Source: Cynocephalus volans (Eukaryota; Chordata; Mammalia; Dermoptera; Cynocephalidae). Taken from it: 64,000 nt of DNA. The stretch covers positions 19,268,524 to 19,332,523 of the forward strand of contig NC_084472.1 of NCBI RefSeq assembly GCF_027409185.1, in the 5' to 3' direction. Positions 38,836 through 50,025 of this stretch are shown here, piece by piece (the first letter of the stretch is position 1; every line of letters begins with the position of its first letter). Position numbers and translations under genes: made by a program. Below the pieces are notes generated by a model that did not search any database, was not told the DNA's origin, and worked only from the letters and a program-made list of their open reading frames with translations.

Positions 38836-39899
38836 TAAGGCTCCCATAAAAAATTACCATGAACTGGGGCTCACAACAACAAAAAATTATTCTCTCATAG
38901 TTCAGGAGGCCTGTAGTACAAAGTCAAGGTGTTGGCAGGGTTAGTTCCCTCTGGACATTCTGAAGTAAAAACTGTCCGATGCCTCTCTTCTGGCTTTTGG
39001 TTGTTGCTAGTAATCCTTGCTGATCCTTGGCTTGTAGATGCATTATCCCAGACTCTGCTTCCATCTTCCCATGGCCTTCTTCTCTCTGTGTCTACATGTC
39101 TCTGTCTTCAAATGGCCTTCTTAAAAGGACACCAGTCATTGGCTTAGGGCCCACCTTAATTCAGTCTGACTTCATCTTAATTGATTACATTTCTAAAGAC
39201 CTTCTTTCCAAATAAGGTCACATTTGGCTCTCTGCTTCCACCATCTTGCAATGTGACCCCCTGAATTGCTGTAAAGCCAAAGAAAACTCTCACTGTATGT
39301 GTTTTCTGGACTTTGGACTTCCCAGCCTCCAAAACTGAGTGGGCTTTGCCACCAGAAAAGTGGCTGGCATGGTGAAACCCAACATGATCATTGTGTGAAT
39401 GGGGATGTGAGCAACATAAAATCAGAAAGTACCTTTAAAAATACTGAGATTTCCTTCAAACTGGGCCAGGAATTTGATGAAGTTGTCAGACACGACAGGA
39501 AAGTCAAGAGCACCACTGCATTAGATGGGGGTGCCCTGGTACAGGTGCAGAAGTGGGATGGAAAATCAACCACCATAAAGAGAAAATGAGAGGGTGATGA
39601 ACTGGTGGTGGAATGTGTCATGAAAGGTGTCACTTCCACCAGAGTTTATGAGAGCGCATAAGTCAGGAGATTGTGACCTGGACTGAAGTTTGCATCAAAC
39701 TCTATGACATTCTGTTGGATGTATTGTTCAAAAAGATGTTGTTATTTTCCACTTATTAGCAAGCAACTCATTTTCCCCAAAACTGACTTTATTGAATATG
39801 GTTGTGTTGGTTAAATAAAACTTTTTAGATTAAAAAAAAATCACATTTTGAGGTTCCAGGTGGACATAAATTGGGGAGAACACTGTTCAACCCAGTATA
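38836..39899 (-). mobile_element. MLT1-like MaLR LTR split by the FABP4 retrocopy
   Basis: The parts 38836-39226 and 39841-39899 form one LTR in antisense: 'cctaaggctcccataaaaaa', 'tctcatagttcaggaggcc', 'tctgcttccatcttcccatgg', 'ggacaccagtcattggctta', 'ttccaaataaggtcacattt', then 'gaggttccaggtgg' and 'gttcaacccagtata'. The break at 'ggtcacattt' is the insertion point of FABP4. L1M resumes at about 39900 ('gtgtgtttcattttggatag'). Confidence 0.85.
39227..39840 (+). pseudogene. FABP4: FABP4 processed pseudogene with an LTR-derived first exon
   Basis: FABP4 is the adipocyte fatty-acid-binding protein. From 39337 the sequence matches FABP4 from its second exon to the 3' UTR: 'gagtgggctttgccaccag', then [39 protein letters not shown] and VVECVMKGVTSTRVYERA, with stop TAA at 39659. 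Exon 1 (about 24 codons) is absent. In its place, 39227-39336 is MaLR-like LTR sequence ('ctctctgcttccaccatc'; 'acttcccagcctccaaaact'). A 2-base loss near 39388 and an in-frame TGA near 39587 disable it. It ends in a poly(A) run, with flanks tcacatttg (39218-39226) and tcacattttg (39841-39850) as target duplication. Confidence 0.9.
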
Positions 39900-40946
39900 G
39901 TGTGTTTCATTTTGGATAGTTTATATTGATGTGTATACTGCTCATCTTTTCTACTACAGTGTCTAATCTGTTGTTAGCCTCACCCAGTTATTTTTCATCT
40001 CAGAAATTATTTTATTGCTTTCCTATGGAGGTCAAATTTGGGTCTTTTTAATATCTTCCATGTCTCTACTTAACATACTTAATCTTTCGTCTACCTTCTT
40101 GAACATATATAGTTATAATAACTTTTAATGTCCCTGTCTACTAATTCTATCATTTGCATAATTTCTGGATCTGTTTCTATTAATTGCTTTCTTTCCTTAT
40201 TATGGGTCATATTTGCCTGCTTCTTTGCATGCCTGATAATCTTTGCCGTACAGTAACAATGCTATATATTGTAATTTTACTTTGTTGGATGGTGGATATG
40301 TTTCCATTTCCAATATTATTCTGAACTTTATTTGGGGATGCAACTAACATACTTGAAAATAATTTGAACCTTTTAAGCTCACTTTTAAGCTTTGTTAGTT
40401 GAGACCATAGTAATTTATAGTCAAGATTTAAATTTCCCCCACTACTGAGACAATGTTTTTCTGAATACTCTGTCTAATGTCCCATGAATTATACTATTTT
40501 TCTATTCTGGCTTCTGGGGGAAAAAGCTATTCCTAGCACCGTATAAGCTGGAAGGACTATCCCCTCTACTCCTTTTGGGTAGTTTTTTCCTCAGCCTCAA
40601 GTAGTTTCTCACATGCTTATGCAGATGAGTACATAGATGAAGACTCCAGGGAAACCCTCTGCAGAAATCCAGAGATTTCTTTCTATGCAGCTATTTCCTC
40701 TCTGGTGGTCTTCTCTGTAGACTTTAATTACTTTGGCCTCCCCTGACTCCCAGCTCTGTCTCTTCAACTCAGGAATACCACTGTACTCCATAGTACAGGG
40801 TTTTCCTCACTGCACTGCATGTGGAAACTCTACAGGCAGTACACTGGAGCCATTGTAGGGCCTTTCTCATTTGTCTCCCTTCTCTCAGGGATCACTGTGC
40901 TTCACTATCTGACGCCCATTATGTGAAAACTGTCTTTTCATATATT

Positions 40947-40974
40947 TTGTTGTTGTTGTTGTTGTTGTTGTTGT
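40947..40974. repeat. (TTG)n microsatellite
   Basis: About nine TTG units in the 5' UTR part of the old L1M. Confidence 0.9.
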
Positions 40975-41030
40975 TTTAGTTGCTTTAACCAGAAGAGTAA
41001 ATACAGTCTTTGTTCTCCATCTTGACCAGA

Positions 41031-41378
41031 GACAGAAGTCTCCCACTAATCCTAAATAATAACAATGGCTATAATTACTCTCTATGAGATTTGGTATTTC
41101 TCACTTGAAAATTATATATACCTCATACAATGCAATATCTCACATAGAGCTAAATCACTAAAGAAAAATCCAGGGCTGTTTATTATGATAAATAATTTGG
41201 ATAATTATAGACTTACTCCTATTTTGAAGAACTGAATATTCAAGTCAGTGAATTGTACATATAAGAGTTGTTAGAAATGCACACCAACAACTTTGTTCTA
41301 GGCAAAGATATTTTTATCACATAGAAACCAATATATGTAACTTTTCAGGGCTCTTAAAAAGGGGGAAAAATTGAGTTC
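41031..41378. other. AT-rich intergenic sequence
   Basis: The flank in which the L1 at 41390 inserted. No gene or repeat recognised. Confidence 0.5.
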
Positions 41379-41389
41379 AAACAGTTGGG

Positions 41390-43070
41390 GGTAGGATCCT
41401 AAGATGGCGGTGGCTGCAGTGGTTGGCGCGGAGTAGCTGAGGTGGAAAAGGCGGCCACTGGGCCTTAGGCAGCCGGGAAACTTGTGGACCTTCCTCTTGC
41501 CGTCTCTTAAGGGAGGACCGCTGCTGGTGGCCAGTCGTGGGGGCTGACTGCCACTTTGCCCTTGGCAGGAGAGGCTGCCTCATTTACAGGCAACAGCTTT
41601 GAAGTATGGAGCAGGAAAAGAACTGTTTCTTAGCTGCAAAAACAAGTCTCTAAACAAGGAACATGGCGCCGGGGCTGCTGTTGATGCTGCCAGGATCCCG
41701 GAGGCCGGGGCCACGCTGAAGGTGGCCAGCTGCCCTATTCAGGATTTGAGGTTTCAGGCTGGCATAAAAGAAGATTCCTGGGAGCGCTCGAGCCACGCCA
41801 CGGGACCGAGTGAGCAGCCCAAGGTGGCGGCGGCCGAGAACAGGGACGGTGATGATGCAGAGGCAGAGAGGGAGGCACTCGACCCGGCACAGCCCTGTGA
41901 GTGACCCCCGGCCCGGCCCTGCTCAGGGGGCGGACACCCGCCTGGCTTCCGCCTGCCCCACCAGGCCACTCACTGGCCCCAGGGCTGCCTCCATTTTCTC
42001 AGGTGGTGGTGGCTCCAGCCTGGCTCAGCAAAGCCTGTCCTCCTCGCCCAACTTGGCTCCTCACTGAGCCTTCCCACTTGCTTGCCCCGGCGCGGGGCTT
42101 CCCAGGGCCTGCGGGCTGGCCACCCCTCCCAATCCCTCCGCAGTTCTCTGGTGGGGCTGGTGGCGTGGGGCATCCCCAGCCATCGTTGGGAGGGCAAGGA
42201 AGTACGGGCTGGGCCAACTGTCACTCCACCGCACCCTGGGCTCCGGCCCCCAGTAAACTTCCTGGTACTGGGAGGCAGATACCATCTCTGCGGCCACCAG
42301 TTTGGAAAAACGCCTAACTGATTTCTGGTTAGGAATAGTGTAGTCAGAGAGTTCCCGAGTTCGCTTGAACCTGCCGGAGAGCTGACTGCGGGTGGGCACT
42401 GGACTCGGTCCGCGCTGGGGGGATTCAAAGGTGAACCGTGTGCTGCAGGCTCCTCCCCCAAGGAGCTCACACTCTGGTGTGGGAGATAAGACAAGTACAC
42501 AAATAACCACAATACCAGGAGGAAGGTGATAAGTCCCGAGAAAGATCTACACAGTGCTACAAAGGCACCCAGAGCAACCGGTCCTCTGTGCCTAGCAGAA
42601 ACCTGGTAGAATTCCTGGGTGAGGCAGTGCCGAGCAGGGTCTTGAAGGCCCAGCTGATAGATGAGGGCTGCAGAAGACACGTCCCAGCCAAGCCCAGTGC
42701 GCACAGAGTGGAGAGATGTCCGGCTAGGGAGGCGGAGACTCGACAGAAACCACACACCCTGTGGGGTCGCCACTGCGTGATCCAACAGCCTGGGCCAGAG
42801 TGCACGGAACAGGGAGAAGTCCTGCACGGGAAGTGGAAGCTCACCAGAGACCACACACCCTGTGGTACCGCCCGGGATCCAGGAGTCCAGCAGAGTCCAA
42901 GCTGACCAGAGAGGTGTCTCCACAGAGAGGCCCAAGACCCGAGGCAACCACACACACAAGGGACTAGAGGCCAACTGATAACTCACGGAGGTAGCCAACC
43001 CAAATTGGCAACCACAGCAACATCTTAGTCAATAGTCTCAAACCGGTGGACTGTGAAACCCCCGGCCACA
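41390..43070 (+). promoter_or_regulatory. L1 5' UTR, CpG-rich internal promoter
   Basis: The first kilobase is GC- and CpG-rich, in sharp contrast to the AT-rich flank (for example 41650-41900 and 42090-42290). In L1 this region carries a sense RNA polymerase II promoter and often an antisense one. It does not resemble the 5' UTRs at 7672-8838 or 58400-59488 by eye. An antisense open frame lies in it (see findings). Confidence 0.8.
41400..41410 (+). promoter_or_regulatory. YY1-type motif at the L1 start
   Basis: 'aagatggcgg' lies 11 bases from the 5' end of the element. In human L1 a YY1 site with the core AAGATGGC at about the same distance sets the transcription start. The same core occurs in the L1 head at about 63296. 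Confidence 0.65.
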
Positions 43071-43997
43071 ATGAATAAACACCAAAAAAAAGATACCATA
43101 AATACAAAAAATCAAGAAAGTACACCACTAAAAGTTAATAAATCTCAAACTCTAGATCCTATAGAACAAGAAGCCCTTGAAATGACTGACAAGGAATTTC
43201 GAGTGATAATTCTAAGGAAACTGAATGAGATACAAGAAAACTCAGCTAGACATCATGATGAAATGAGGAAAAGTATACAGGATCTGAAAGAGGAAATGTA
43301 CAAGGAAATCAATGTCCTGAAAAAAAATGTAGCAGAACTTGCTGAACTGAAGAAGTTATTCAACGAAATAAAAAACACAACGGAGAGTTTAACCAGCAGG
43401 CTTGTCGAAGTTGAAGAGAAAACCTCTGAACTTGAAGATGGGCTGTTTGAAATAACACAAGCAGACAAAAAAAAAGAAAAAAGAATCAAAGACATTGAAG
43501 AAAATCTGAGAGAGATATCAGACAACCTTAAGAGCTCAAATATCCAAGTCATGGGTATCCCAGAAGGGGAGGAAAACGGAGATTGCATTGAAAACATATT
43601 CAACAAAATAGTGGCAGAAAATTTCCCAGGTATAGGAAAAATCACAGATCTACAGATCCAGGAAGCTCAACGATCTCCAAACGTATTCAACCCAAAAAGG
43701 GCTTCTCCAAGACATGTTACAGTCAAATTGACAAAACTCAAGGACAAAGAGAGAATCTTAAAAGCTGCAAGAGAGAAGCATCAAATCACCTATAAGGGAG
43801 CCCCAATCAGGCTAACATCAGACTTTTCATCACAAACCCTAAAAGCTAGAAAGGAATGGGACGATATATTCAAAATACTAAAAGACAAAGATTGCCAGCC
43901 AAGAATACTCTACCCTGCAAGGCTATCCTTCCGAAATGAAGGGCAAATAGTATATTTCTCAGACAAACAAAAACTGCGGGAGTTCACTACCACATGA
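43071..43997 (+). CDS. L1 ORF1 protein, intact 308 residues
   Basis: ORF1p forms trimers that coat L1 RNA and act as nucleic acid chaperone in the cytoplasmic RNP. The frame is open from ATG 43071 to TGA 43995-43997. An in-frame GTG at 43053 is upstream, but the ATG in 'ccacaatgaat' has a better start context and the family norm of about 300-340 residues. Residues about 50-145 are heptad-like and charged (ELKKLFNEIKNTTESLTSRL), a coiled coil. Residues about 155-225 fit the RRM (SNIQVMGIPEGEENGDC). Residues about 230-300 are the C-terminal domain (ERILKAAREKHQ, ARLSFRNEG). The C-terminal part is nearly identical to the remnant at 7026-6775. No lesion was seen. Confidence 0.95.
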   Translation: MNKHQKKDTINTKNQESTPLKVNKSQTLDPIEQEALEMTDKEFRVIILRKLNEIQENSARHHDEMRKSIQDLKEEMYKEINVLKKNVAELAELKKLFNEIKNTTESLTSRLVEVEEKTSELEDGLFEITQADKKKEKRIKDIEENLREISDNLKSSNIQVMGIPEGEENGDCIENIFNKIVAENFPGIGKITDLQIQEAQRSPNVFNPKRASPRHVTVKLTKLKDKERILKAAREKHQITYKGAPIRLTSDFSSQTLKARKEWDDIFKILKDKDCQPRILYPARLSFRNEGQIVYFSDKQKLREFTTT

Positions 43998-44238
43998 CCA
44001 CCCTTACAAGAAATCCTCAAGGTAGTACTGGGTTTGGTTCCAGAAAAATAACTACCACTGCCATAAAAACCCAAGAAAAATCAAAACCCACTAGTATAAT
44101 AAAAATGGCATTCATGAAGAGAAAACAATCAAACAAAAACGCTATCTACAACCTAAGGAACCAACAAACACAGAAACCAAACAGTAAATCAGAAAGCAAG
44201 GAACAAAAGACACCTAAGACAACCAAACAACCAATAAA

Positions 44239-47200
44239 ATGCTAGGAATAAATCAACACCTTTCAATAACAACTCTTAATGTAAAAGGCTTAAATTCCCC
44301 AATCAAAAGACACAGACTGGCTGACTGGATTAAAAAGGTGGACCCAACTATATGCTGCCTACAAGAGACCCACCTCACCCAGAAAGATTCAGATAGACTA
44401 AGAGTGAAAGTATGGAAAAAGATTTACCATGCAAACAGAAAAGAAAAACGAGCTGGAGTATTTATTCTTATATCGGACAAAATAGACTTTAAACTAAAAA
44501 CCATGAAAAGAGATAATGAGGGACACTACTTAATGATAAAACGACTGATCCATCAAGAAGACATAACAATCATAAATATGTATGCACCCAATGTTGGAGC
44601 AGCCAGATTTACAAAACAAACTCTATTAGAACTAAAGAAGGAAATAGACACTAATACCATAATAGCAGGGGACCTGAACACCCACTGTCAATATTAGACA
44701 GATCATCTAGGCAAAGAATCATTAGAGAAACACAAGATCTAAACAAGACTCTAGACCAATTGGAATTGGCAGATATCTACAGAACATGCCATCCAACAAC
44801 CTCAGAATATTCATTCTTCTCATCAGCACATGGATCATTCTCCAGGATAGATCACATATTAGGTCACAAATCAACTCTCAATAAATTCAAAAAAATTGGA
44901 ATTATCCCATGTATTTTCTCAGACCACAATGGATTAAAACTAGAAATTAATAACAAATGAAACTCTGGAAACTATACAAACACATGGAAATTAAACAGCA
45001 TTCTACTTAATGACATATGGGTCCAAGAAGAAATCCAGCAGGAAATCAAAAAATTTATTGAAACTAATGATAATAATGATACATCATACCAAAACCTGTG
45101 GGATACTGCAAAAGCAGTATTAAGGGGGAAATTTATTGCATTAAATGCACACCTCAGAAGAATGGAAAGATGGCAAGTGAACAACCTAACACTTCAGCTT
45201 AAAGAACTAGAAAAACAAGAATAATCCAAACCTAAAGTTAGCAGACGGAAAGAAATCATTAAGGTCAGAGCAGAACTGAATGAAATTGAAACCCAAAAAA
45301 CAATACAAAAGACCAATGAATCAAAAAGTTGGTTTTTTGAAAAGATAAATAAAATTGACAAACCATTAGCATGGCTAACAAAAAAAAGAAGAGAGAAAAT
45401 TCAAATAATAAAAATTAGAAATGAAAAAGGCGATATTACAACTGATTCATCTGAAATACAAGGAATCATTCGAGACTACTATAAACAACTATACGCCAAC
45501 AAATTTGAAAATCTGGAGGAAATGGATAAATTTCTGGACACACACAAGCTCCCAAAACTGAACCGTGAAGATGTAGAAAGTTTGAACAGACCAATAACAA
45601 TAAAGGAGATTGAAGCTGTTATCAGAAGGCTCCCAACAAAGAAAAGCCCAGGACCAGATGGATTCACAGCAGAATTTTACCAAACATTCACAGAGGAATT
45701 GACACCAATTCTTTACAAACTATTCCAAAAGATTGAAACAGACGCAAATCTCCCAAACTCATTCTATGAAGCAAACATCAACCTGATACCAAAACCAGGT
45801 AAAGATATAACCAAAAAAGAAAACTACAGGCCGATATCCTTGATGAGTATAGATGCAAAAATCCTCACTAAAATACTAGCAAACAGAATACAGCAACACA
45901 TACATAAAATTATTCATCACGATCAAGTGGGATTCATCCCAGGGATGCAAGGTTGGTTCAACATACGCAAATCAATAAATGTGATACACCATATTAGTAA
46001 AGTCAAACACAAGGACCATATGATCATCCCTATAGATGCTGAAAAAGCATTTGATAAAATTCAGCACTCATTCATGACAAAGACCCTCTATAAGTTAGGT
46101 ATAGAGGGAAAGTATCTCAACATAATTAAAGCCATATATGACAAACCCACTGCCACTATCATCCTGAATGGGGAAAAGCTGAAAGCTTTTCCTTTAAGAA
46201 CAGGAACTAGACAAGGATGCCCACTCTCACCACTCCTATTCAACATAGTGTTGGAAGTACTAGCCAGAGCAATCAGAGAAGAGAAGGAAATAAAGAGCAT
46301 CCAGATTGGAAAAGATGAAGTCAAACTGTCCCTGTTTGCAGATGACATGATCCTATATATCGAACAGCCTAAAACCTCTACAAAAAAACTGTTGGAATTG
46401 ATAAATGATTTCAGCACAGTAGCAGATACAAAATCAACACACAAAAATCAGTAGCATTTCTTTTCTCCAATAGTGAACATGCAGAAAGAGAAATCAAGAA
46501 AGCCTGCCCATTTACAATAGCCACCAAAAAAATAAAATACTTCGGAATTGAGTTAACCAAGGAGGTGAAAAATCTCTATAATGAGAACTACAAACCACTG
46601 CTGAGAGAAATTAGAAAAGATACGATATCCCATGCTCTAGGATTGGAAGAATCAACATAGTGAAAATGTCCATACTACCCAAAGTGATATACAAATTCAA
46701 TGCAATCCCCATCAAAATTCCAAAGACATTTTTCTCAGAAATGGAAAGAACTATCCAGACATTTATATGGAATAATAAAAGACCACACATAGCCAAAGCA
46801 ATGCTGAGCAAAAAAAATAAAGCTGGAGGCATAACACTACCCGACTTTAAGCTATACTACAAAGCTATAATAACCAAAACAGTATGGTATTGGCATAAAA
46901 ATAGACACACTGATCAATGGAATAGAATAGAGAATCCAGAAATCAACCCACACACTTACTGCCATCTGATCTTTGACAAAGGTACCAAGCCTATTCACTG
47001 GGGAAGGGACTGCCTCTTCAGCAAATGGTGCTGGGATAACTGGATATCCATATCCAGGAGAATGAAACTAGACCCATACCTCTCATCATATACTAAAATC
47101 AACTCAAAATGGATTAAGGATTTAAATATACACCCTGAAACAATAAAACTTATAAAAGAAAACATAGGAGAAACACTTCAGGAAATAGGACTGGACACAG

Positions 47201-48051
47201 ACTTCATGAATACGACCCCAAAAGCACGGGCAACCAAAGGAAAAATAAACAAATGGGATTATATCAAACTAAAAAGCTTCTGCACAGCAAAAGAAACAAT
47301 TAACAAAGTTAAAAGAGAACGAACAGAGTGGGAGAAAATATTTGCAAAATATACATCTGACAAAGGATTAATATCCAGAATATATAAGGAACTCAAACAA
47401 CTTTACAAGAAAAAAACAAGCAACCCAATTAAAAAATGGGCAAAAGAGCTAAGTAGGCATTTCTCTAAGGAAAATATACAAATGGCCAACAGACATATGA
47501 AAAAATGCTCAACATCACTCAGCATCTGGGAAATGCAAATCAAAACCACACTGAGATACCATCTAACCCCAGTTAGGATGGCTAAAATCCAAAAGACTCT
47601 GAACGATAAGTGCTGGCGAGGTTGCGGAGAAAAAGGAACTCTCATACATTGTTGGTGGGACTGCAAAATGGTGCAGCCTCTATGGAAAATGGTATGGAGG
47701 TTCCTCAAACAATTGCAGATAGATCTACCATATGACCCAGCTATCCCACTGCTGGGAATATACCCAGAAGAATGGAAATCATCAAGTCAAAGGTATACCT
47801 GTTCCCCAATGTTCATCGCAGCACTCTTTACAATAGCCAAGAGTTGGAACCAGCCCAAATGTCCATCATCGGATGAGTGGCTACGGAAAATGTGGTACAT
47901 CTACACAATGGAATACTACTCAGCTATAAAAACGAATGAAATACTGCCATTTGCAACAACATGGATGGATCTTGAGAGAATTATATTAAGTGAAACGAGT
48001 CAGGCACAGAAAGAGAAATACCACATGTTCTCACTTATTGGTGGGAGCTAA
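44239..48051 (+). pseudogene. L1 ORF2 (endonuclease and reverse transcriptase), disabled
   Basis: ORF2p nicks the target and reverse-transcribes the RNA. The start ATG 44239 opens NQHLSITTLNVKGLNSPIKR, the endonuclease N-terminus, with CCLQETHL and IIAGDLNTH following. Reverse transcriptase blocks are clear: [15 protein letters not shown] (about 45647), [43 protein letters not shown] and the catalytic FADD at 46334-46345. The C-terminus has [18 protein letters not shown] near 47612. Lesions: one base lost near 44682 (stop 44695), TGA at 44958, TAA at 45222, one base lost near 46425, and about 13 bases lost near 46622. From 46660 to the TAA at 48049 the frame is open (463 codons). Confidence 0.95.
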
Positions 48052-48065
48052 AAATTAATATATAA

Positions 48066-48068
<3 letters not shown>

Positions 48069-48101
<33 letters not shown>
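48069..48101. repeat. (CA)n microsatellite in the L1 3' UTR
   Basis: About 16 CA units directly after ORF2. A shorter CA run sits at the same place in the related copy at about 62125-62138, so the repeat belongs to the L1 subfamily and varies in length. Confidence 0.95.
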
Positions 48102-48105
<4 letters not shown>

Positions 48106-48181
48106 AAAATCGGGTGGGGGGGAAGAAGATATAACAACCACAATTACTTGAAGTTGATACGACAAGCAAACAGAAAGGACA

Positions 48182-48224
48182 TTGCTGGGGGGGAGGGAGG
48201 AGCGGGAGGAGGGAGGGAGGTTTA
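48182..48224 (+). repeat. G-rich purine tract in the L1 3' UTR
   Basis: A run of G3-G7 blocks separated by A or short linkers, as in 'gggggggagggaggagcggg'. It could form a G-quadruplex in DNA or L1 RNA. Equivalent tracts occur at 47-75, about 26398-26445 and about 62230-62265, although the rest of the 26.4-kb 3' UTR is unrelated. Confidence 0.85.
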
Positions 48225-48307
48225 GGTAAGGGGCAACAATAATCAACTACAATGTATATCGACAAAATAAAAGTTAAAAAAAACAAACAAACAAAAAACA
48301 GTTGGGT

Positions 48308-48542
48308 GTACAATTGACCCTTGAACTATGGGGGATTAGGGGCACTGACCCTGTGTACAATTGAAGATCCAAGTCTAACTTTTGACTCCCCAGTAACTTA
48401 ATTACTTCACTGCTTAAGTACATTGGACGCTTTCCCCCCTGGTCTTTACATACCTAACCAAAACTTTTCCAACATATTTACTGAAAAATTCACATATAAG
48501 TGGACCATGCAGTTCAAATCCATGTTGTTCAAGGGTTTGCTG
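48308..48542. mobile_element. Small DNA transposon (Tigger-related MITE)
   Basis: Terminal inverted repeats are seen: 'tacaattgacccttgaacta' at the left, and at the right 'gttgttcaagggtttgctgta', whose complement begins TACAGCAAACCCTTGAACAA. Both ends carry TA, the target of the Tc1-mariner/pogo group. Inner blocks ('agtggaccatgcagttcaaa', 'ggggcactgaccctgtgt') fit the primate-known family with CAGTTGACCCTTGAACAA ends. It abuts the right target duplication of the L1. Confidence 0.8.
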
Positions 48543-50014
48543 TATTTTATCTCTAAACTCTTCTTCTTTGGAAAAACTTCATTAGTGGTTTTTCAAAGTA
48601 CACCAAAACAACGTGGAACTTGGATAATAATAAATTTTTTAAAGTAGACTAGAATTTCTGGTAAGACACATTGATAGCTGCCTCTAACAAGACTTTTTAG
48701 AGCCTGGTAAATGACAGGAAATCTTCTATTTAGGAGATTCCCTAAGCCCATTTCATCACAGTCTGTGTGCTCTCAAAGGGTCCTCTTTAGTGATTTATGA
48801 GGAAGAAATAGTATATCAATCACTTGCTGGGTTTTTTTCTTTCTTTCTTCAAAACACTTGTTGGGTGGTTTGCCCAATTAGAAAATAGATACTAAGTTTG
48901 AATGTGATAAATTTCCTTTAGTGGAGTCCAGTCAAGGAGTACAAGGGGAAAAGTTCTAGGTGATAAGAAAGCACAGAGAAATCCAAAGCCTAGAGCATTT
49001 AATCCTAGATGATGTATACAAAGCAGCATGAGAGGCCTCACAACTCTACCCACACATTGTAAGCCTCCAATATACCTGTTCCTGAAAGCCCCAACATTGT
49101 TTTAGCCCACAGCTGCTTTGAGTAGTAAAATTTCTTCACTTACTGTGGCACGGTTCTGTGTATTAAGAATATACAGTGGGGTAAATTATTTGAATGGACC
49201 CAATTACACACTATGCTATGCCCCACAAAAACTGGTCAGAGTAAAGATAGTGACACAGCCTGCAGTGCAAGCCCTAACTGAATGGACTGTTTTTTCACCA
49301 TCTTGGGAAAAGTTTTTAACTGGCACATGTAACTTTTTCTAAGATTTGTGAATTGGATGCCAAAAATGGAAATAGTGACATTCTGAGTCACCTTTATGTC
49401 AGGTATTAGACATATACTCTTTCAGGAAATAAATTTTTAACCAGAAATTATATCCATTTTCATGGCCAAGACTCAACCCTGTAGAAAAAGTTTCTCCTCA
49501 CACCCAAGGTATTTTATTTCCATCACTAATTTTAAGTTATTTGGGAAAGTTGCTAATTTTTGTTATTGGTTAGATGATATTTACCTGTTGCTGAGCTACA
49601 AAGGACATCTATTGTTCCTTATTTGACTCTCAAAAAAAAGAAAAAACTTTCCAAAGAAAAACATATTTCATTCATGTCTATAGCTTTGAATCAGAGTCTT
49701 CATGGTTTGGTTGCCCAATGAAACAGAACAGAAATTCCTGTTAGAGCCTAAAGTGAGCCTCTCAGTGTTTTCATTTTCTGCATAATCTCGAAGACTTCAG
49801 GTACTTAATCTTATTTGTTCCTTTATCTGTTACATTTGATTTGAAATAGTGATAAAGGTGATACTATTTTTCAGTCTTTGAGAGGAACATATTTCTTTAA
49901 TACCTGAGAGTTGAAGTTTAAAAATTTTCCTCTAGAGACCAATATGAATAAAGCAATTATTAATAGATATAATACTAACAATCAGACCTCATTTTTGATA
50001 GTGATCATGCTTAG
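48543..50014. other. Unique intergenic sequence
   Basis: No gene or repeat family recognised. Frames at 48423-48647 and 49118-49342 are short and lack motifs. Confidence 0.5.
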
Positions 50015-50025
50015 TTGGTCATCTT

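Larger units (their letters stand above)
41390..48295 (+). mobile_element. Full-length L1 with target duplication, ORF1 open, ORF2 broken
   Basis: The 6.9-kb element has a 5' UTR of about 1.68 kb, ORF1 (43071-43997), a 241-bp spacer, ORF2 (44239-48051) and a 3' UTR with a CA repeat, a G-rich tract and an A-rich end. A perfect 11-bp duplication (aaacagttggg at 41379-41389 and 48296-48306) proves that this is one complete insertion. It is the youngest-looking L1 in the window by its open ORF1 and long open ORF2 stretches, but ORF2 has five disabling lesions, so it is dead unless supplied with protein by other copies. Confidence 0.95.

Noticed and set aside
41901-42317. 138-codon plus-strand Pro-rich frame and other overlapping frames in 41.6-42.9 kb
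   Set aside because: They lie in the CpG-rich L1 5' UTR where stop codons are rare. Several overlapping frames on both strands are open, the sign of composition and not of coding.
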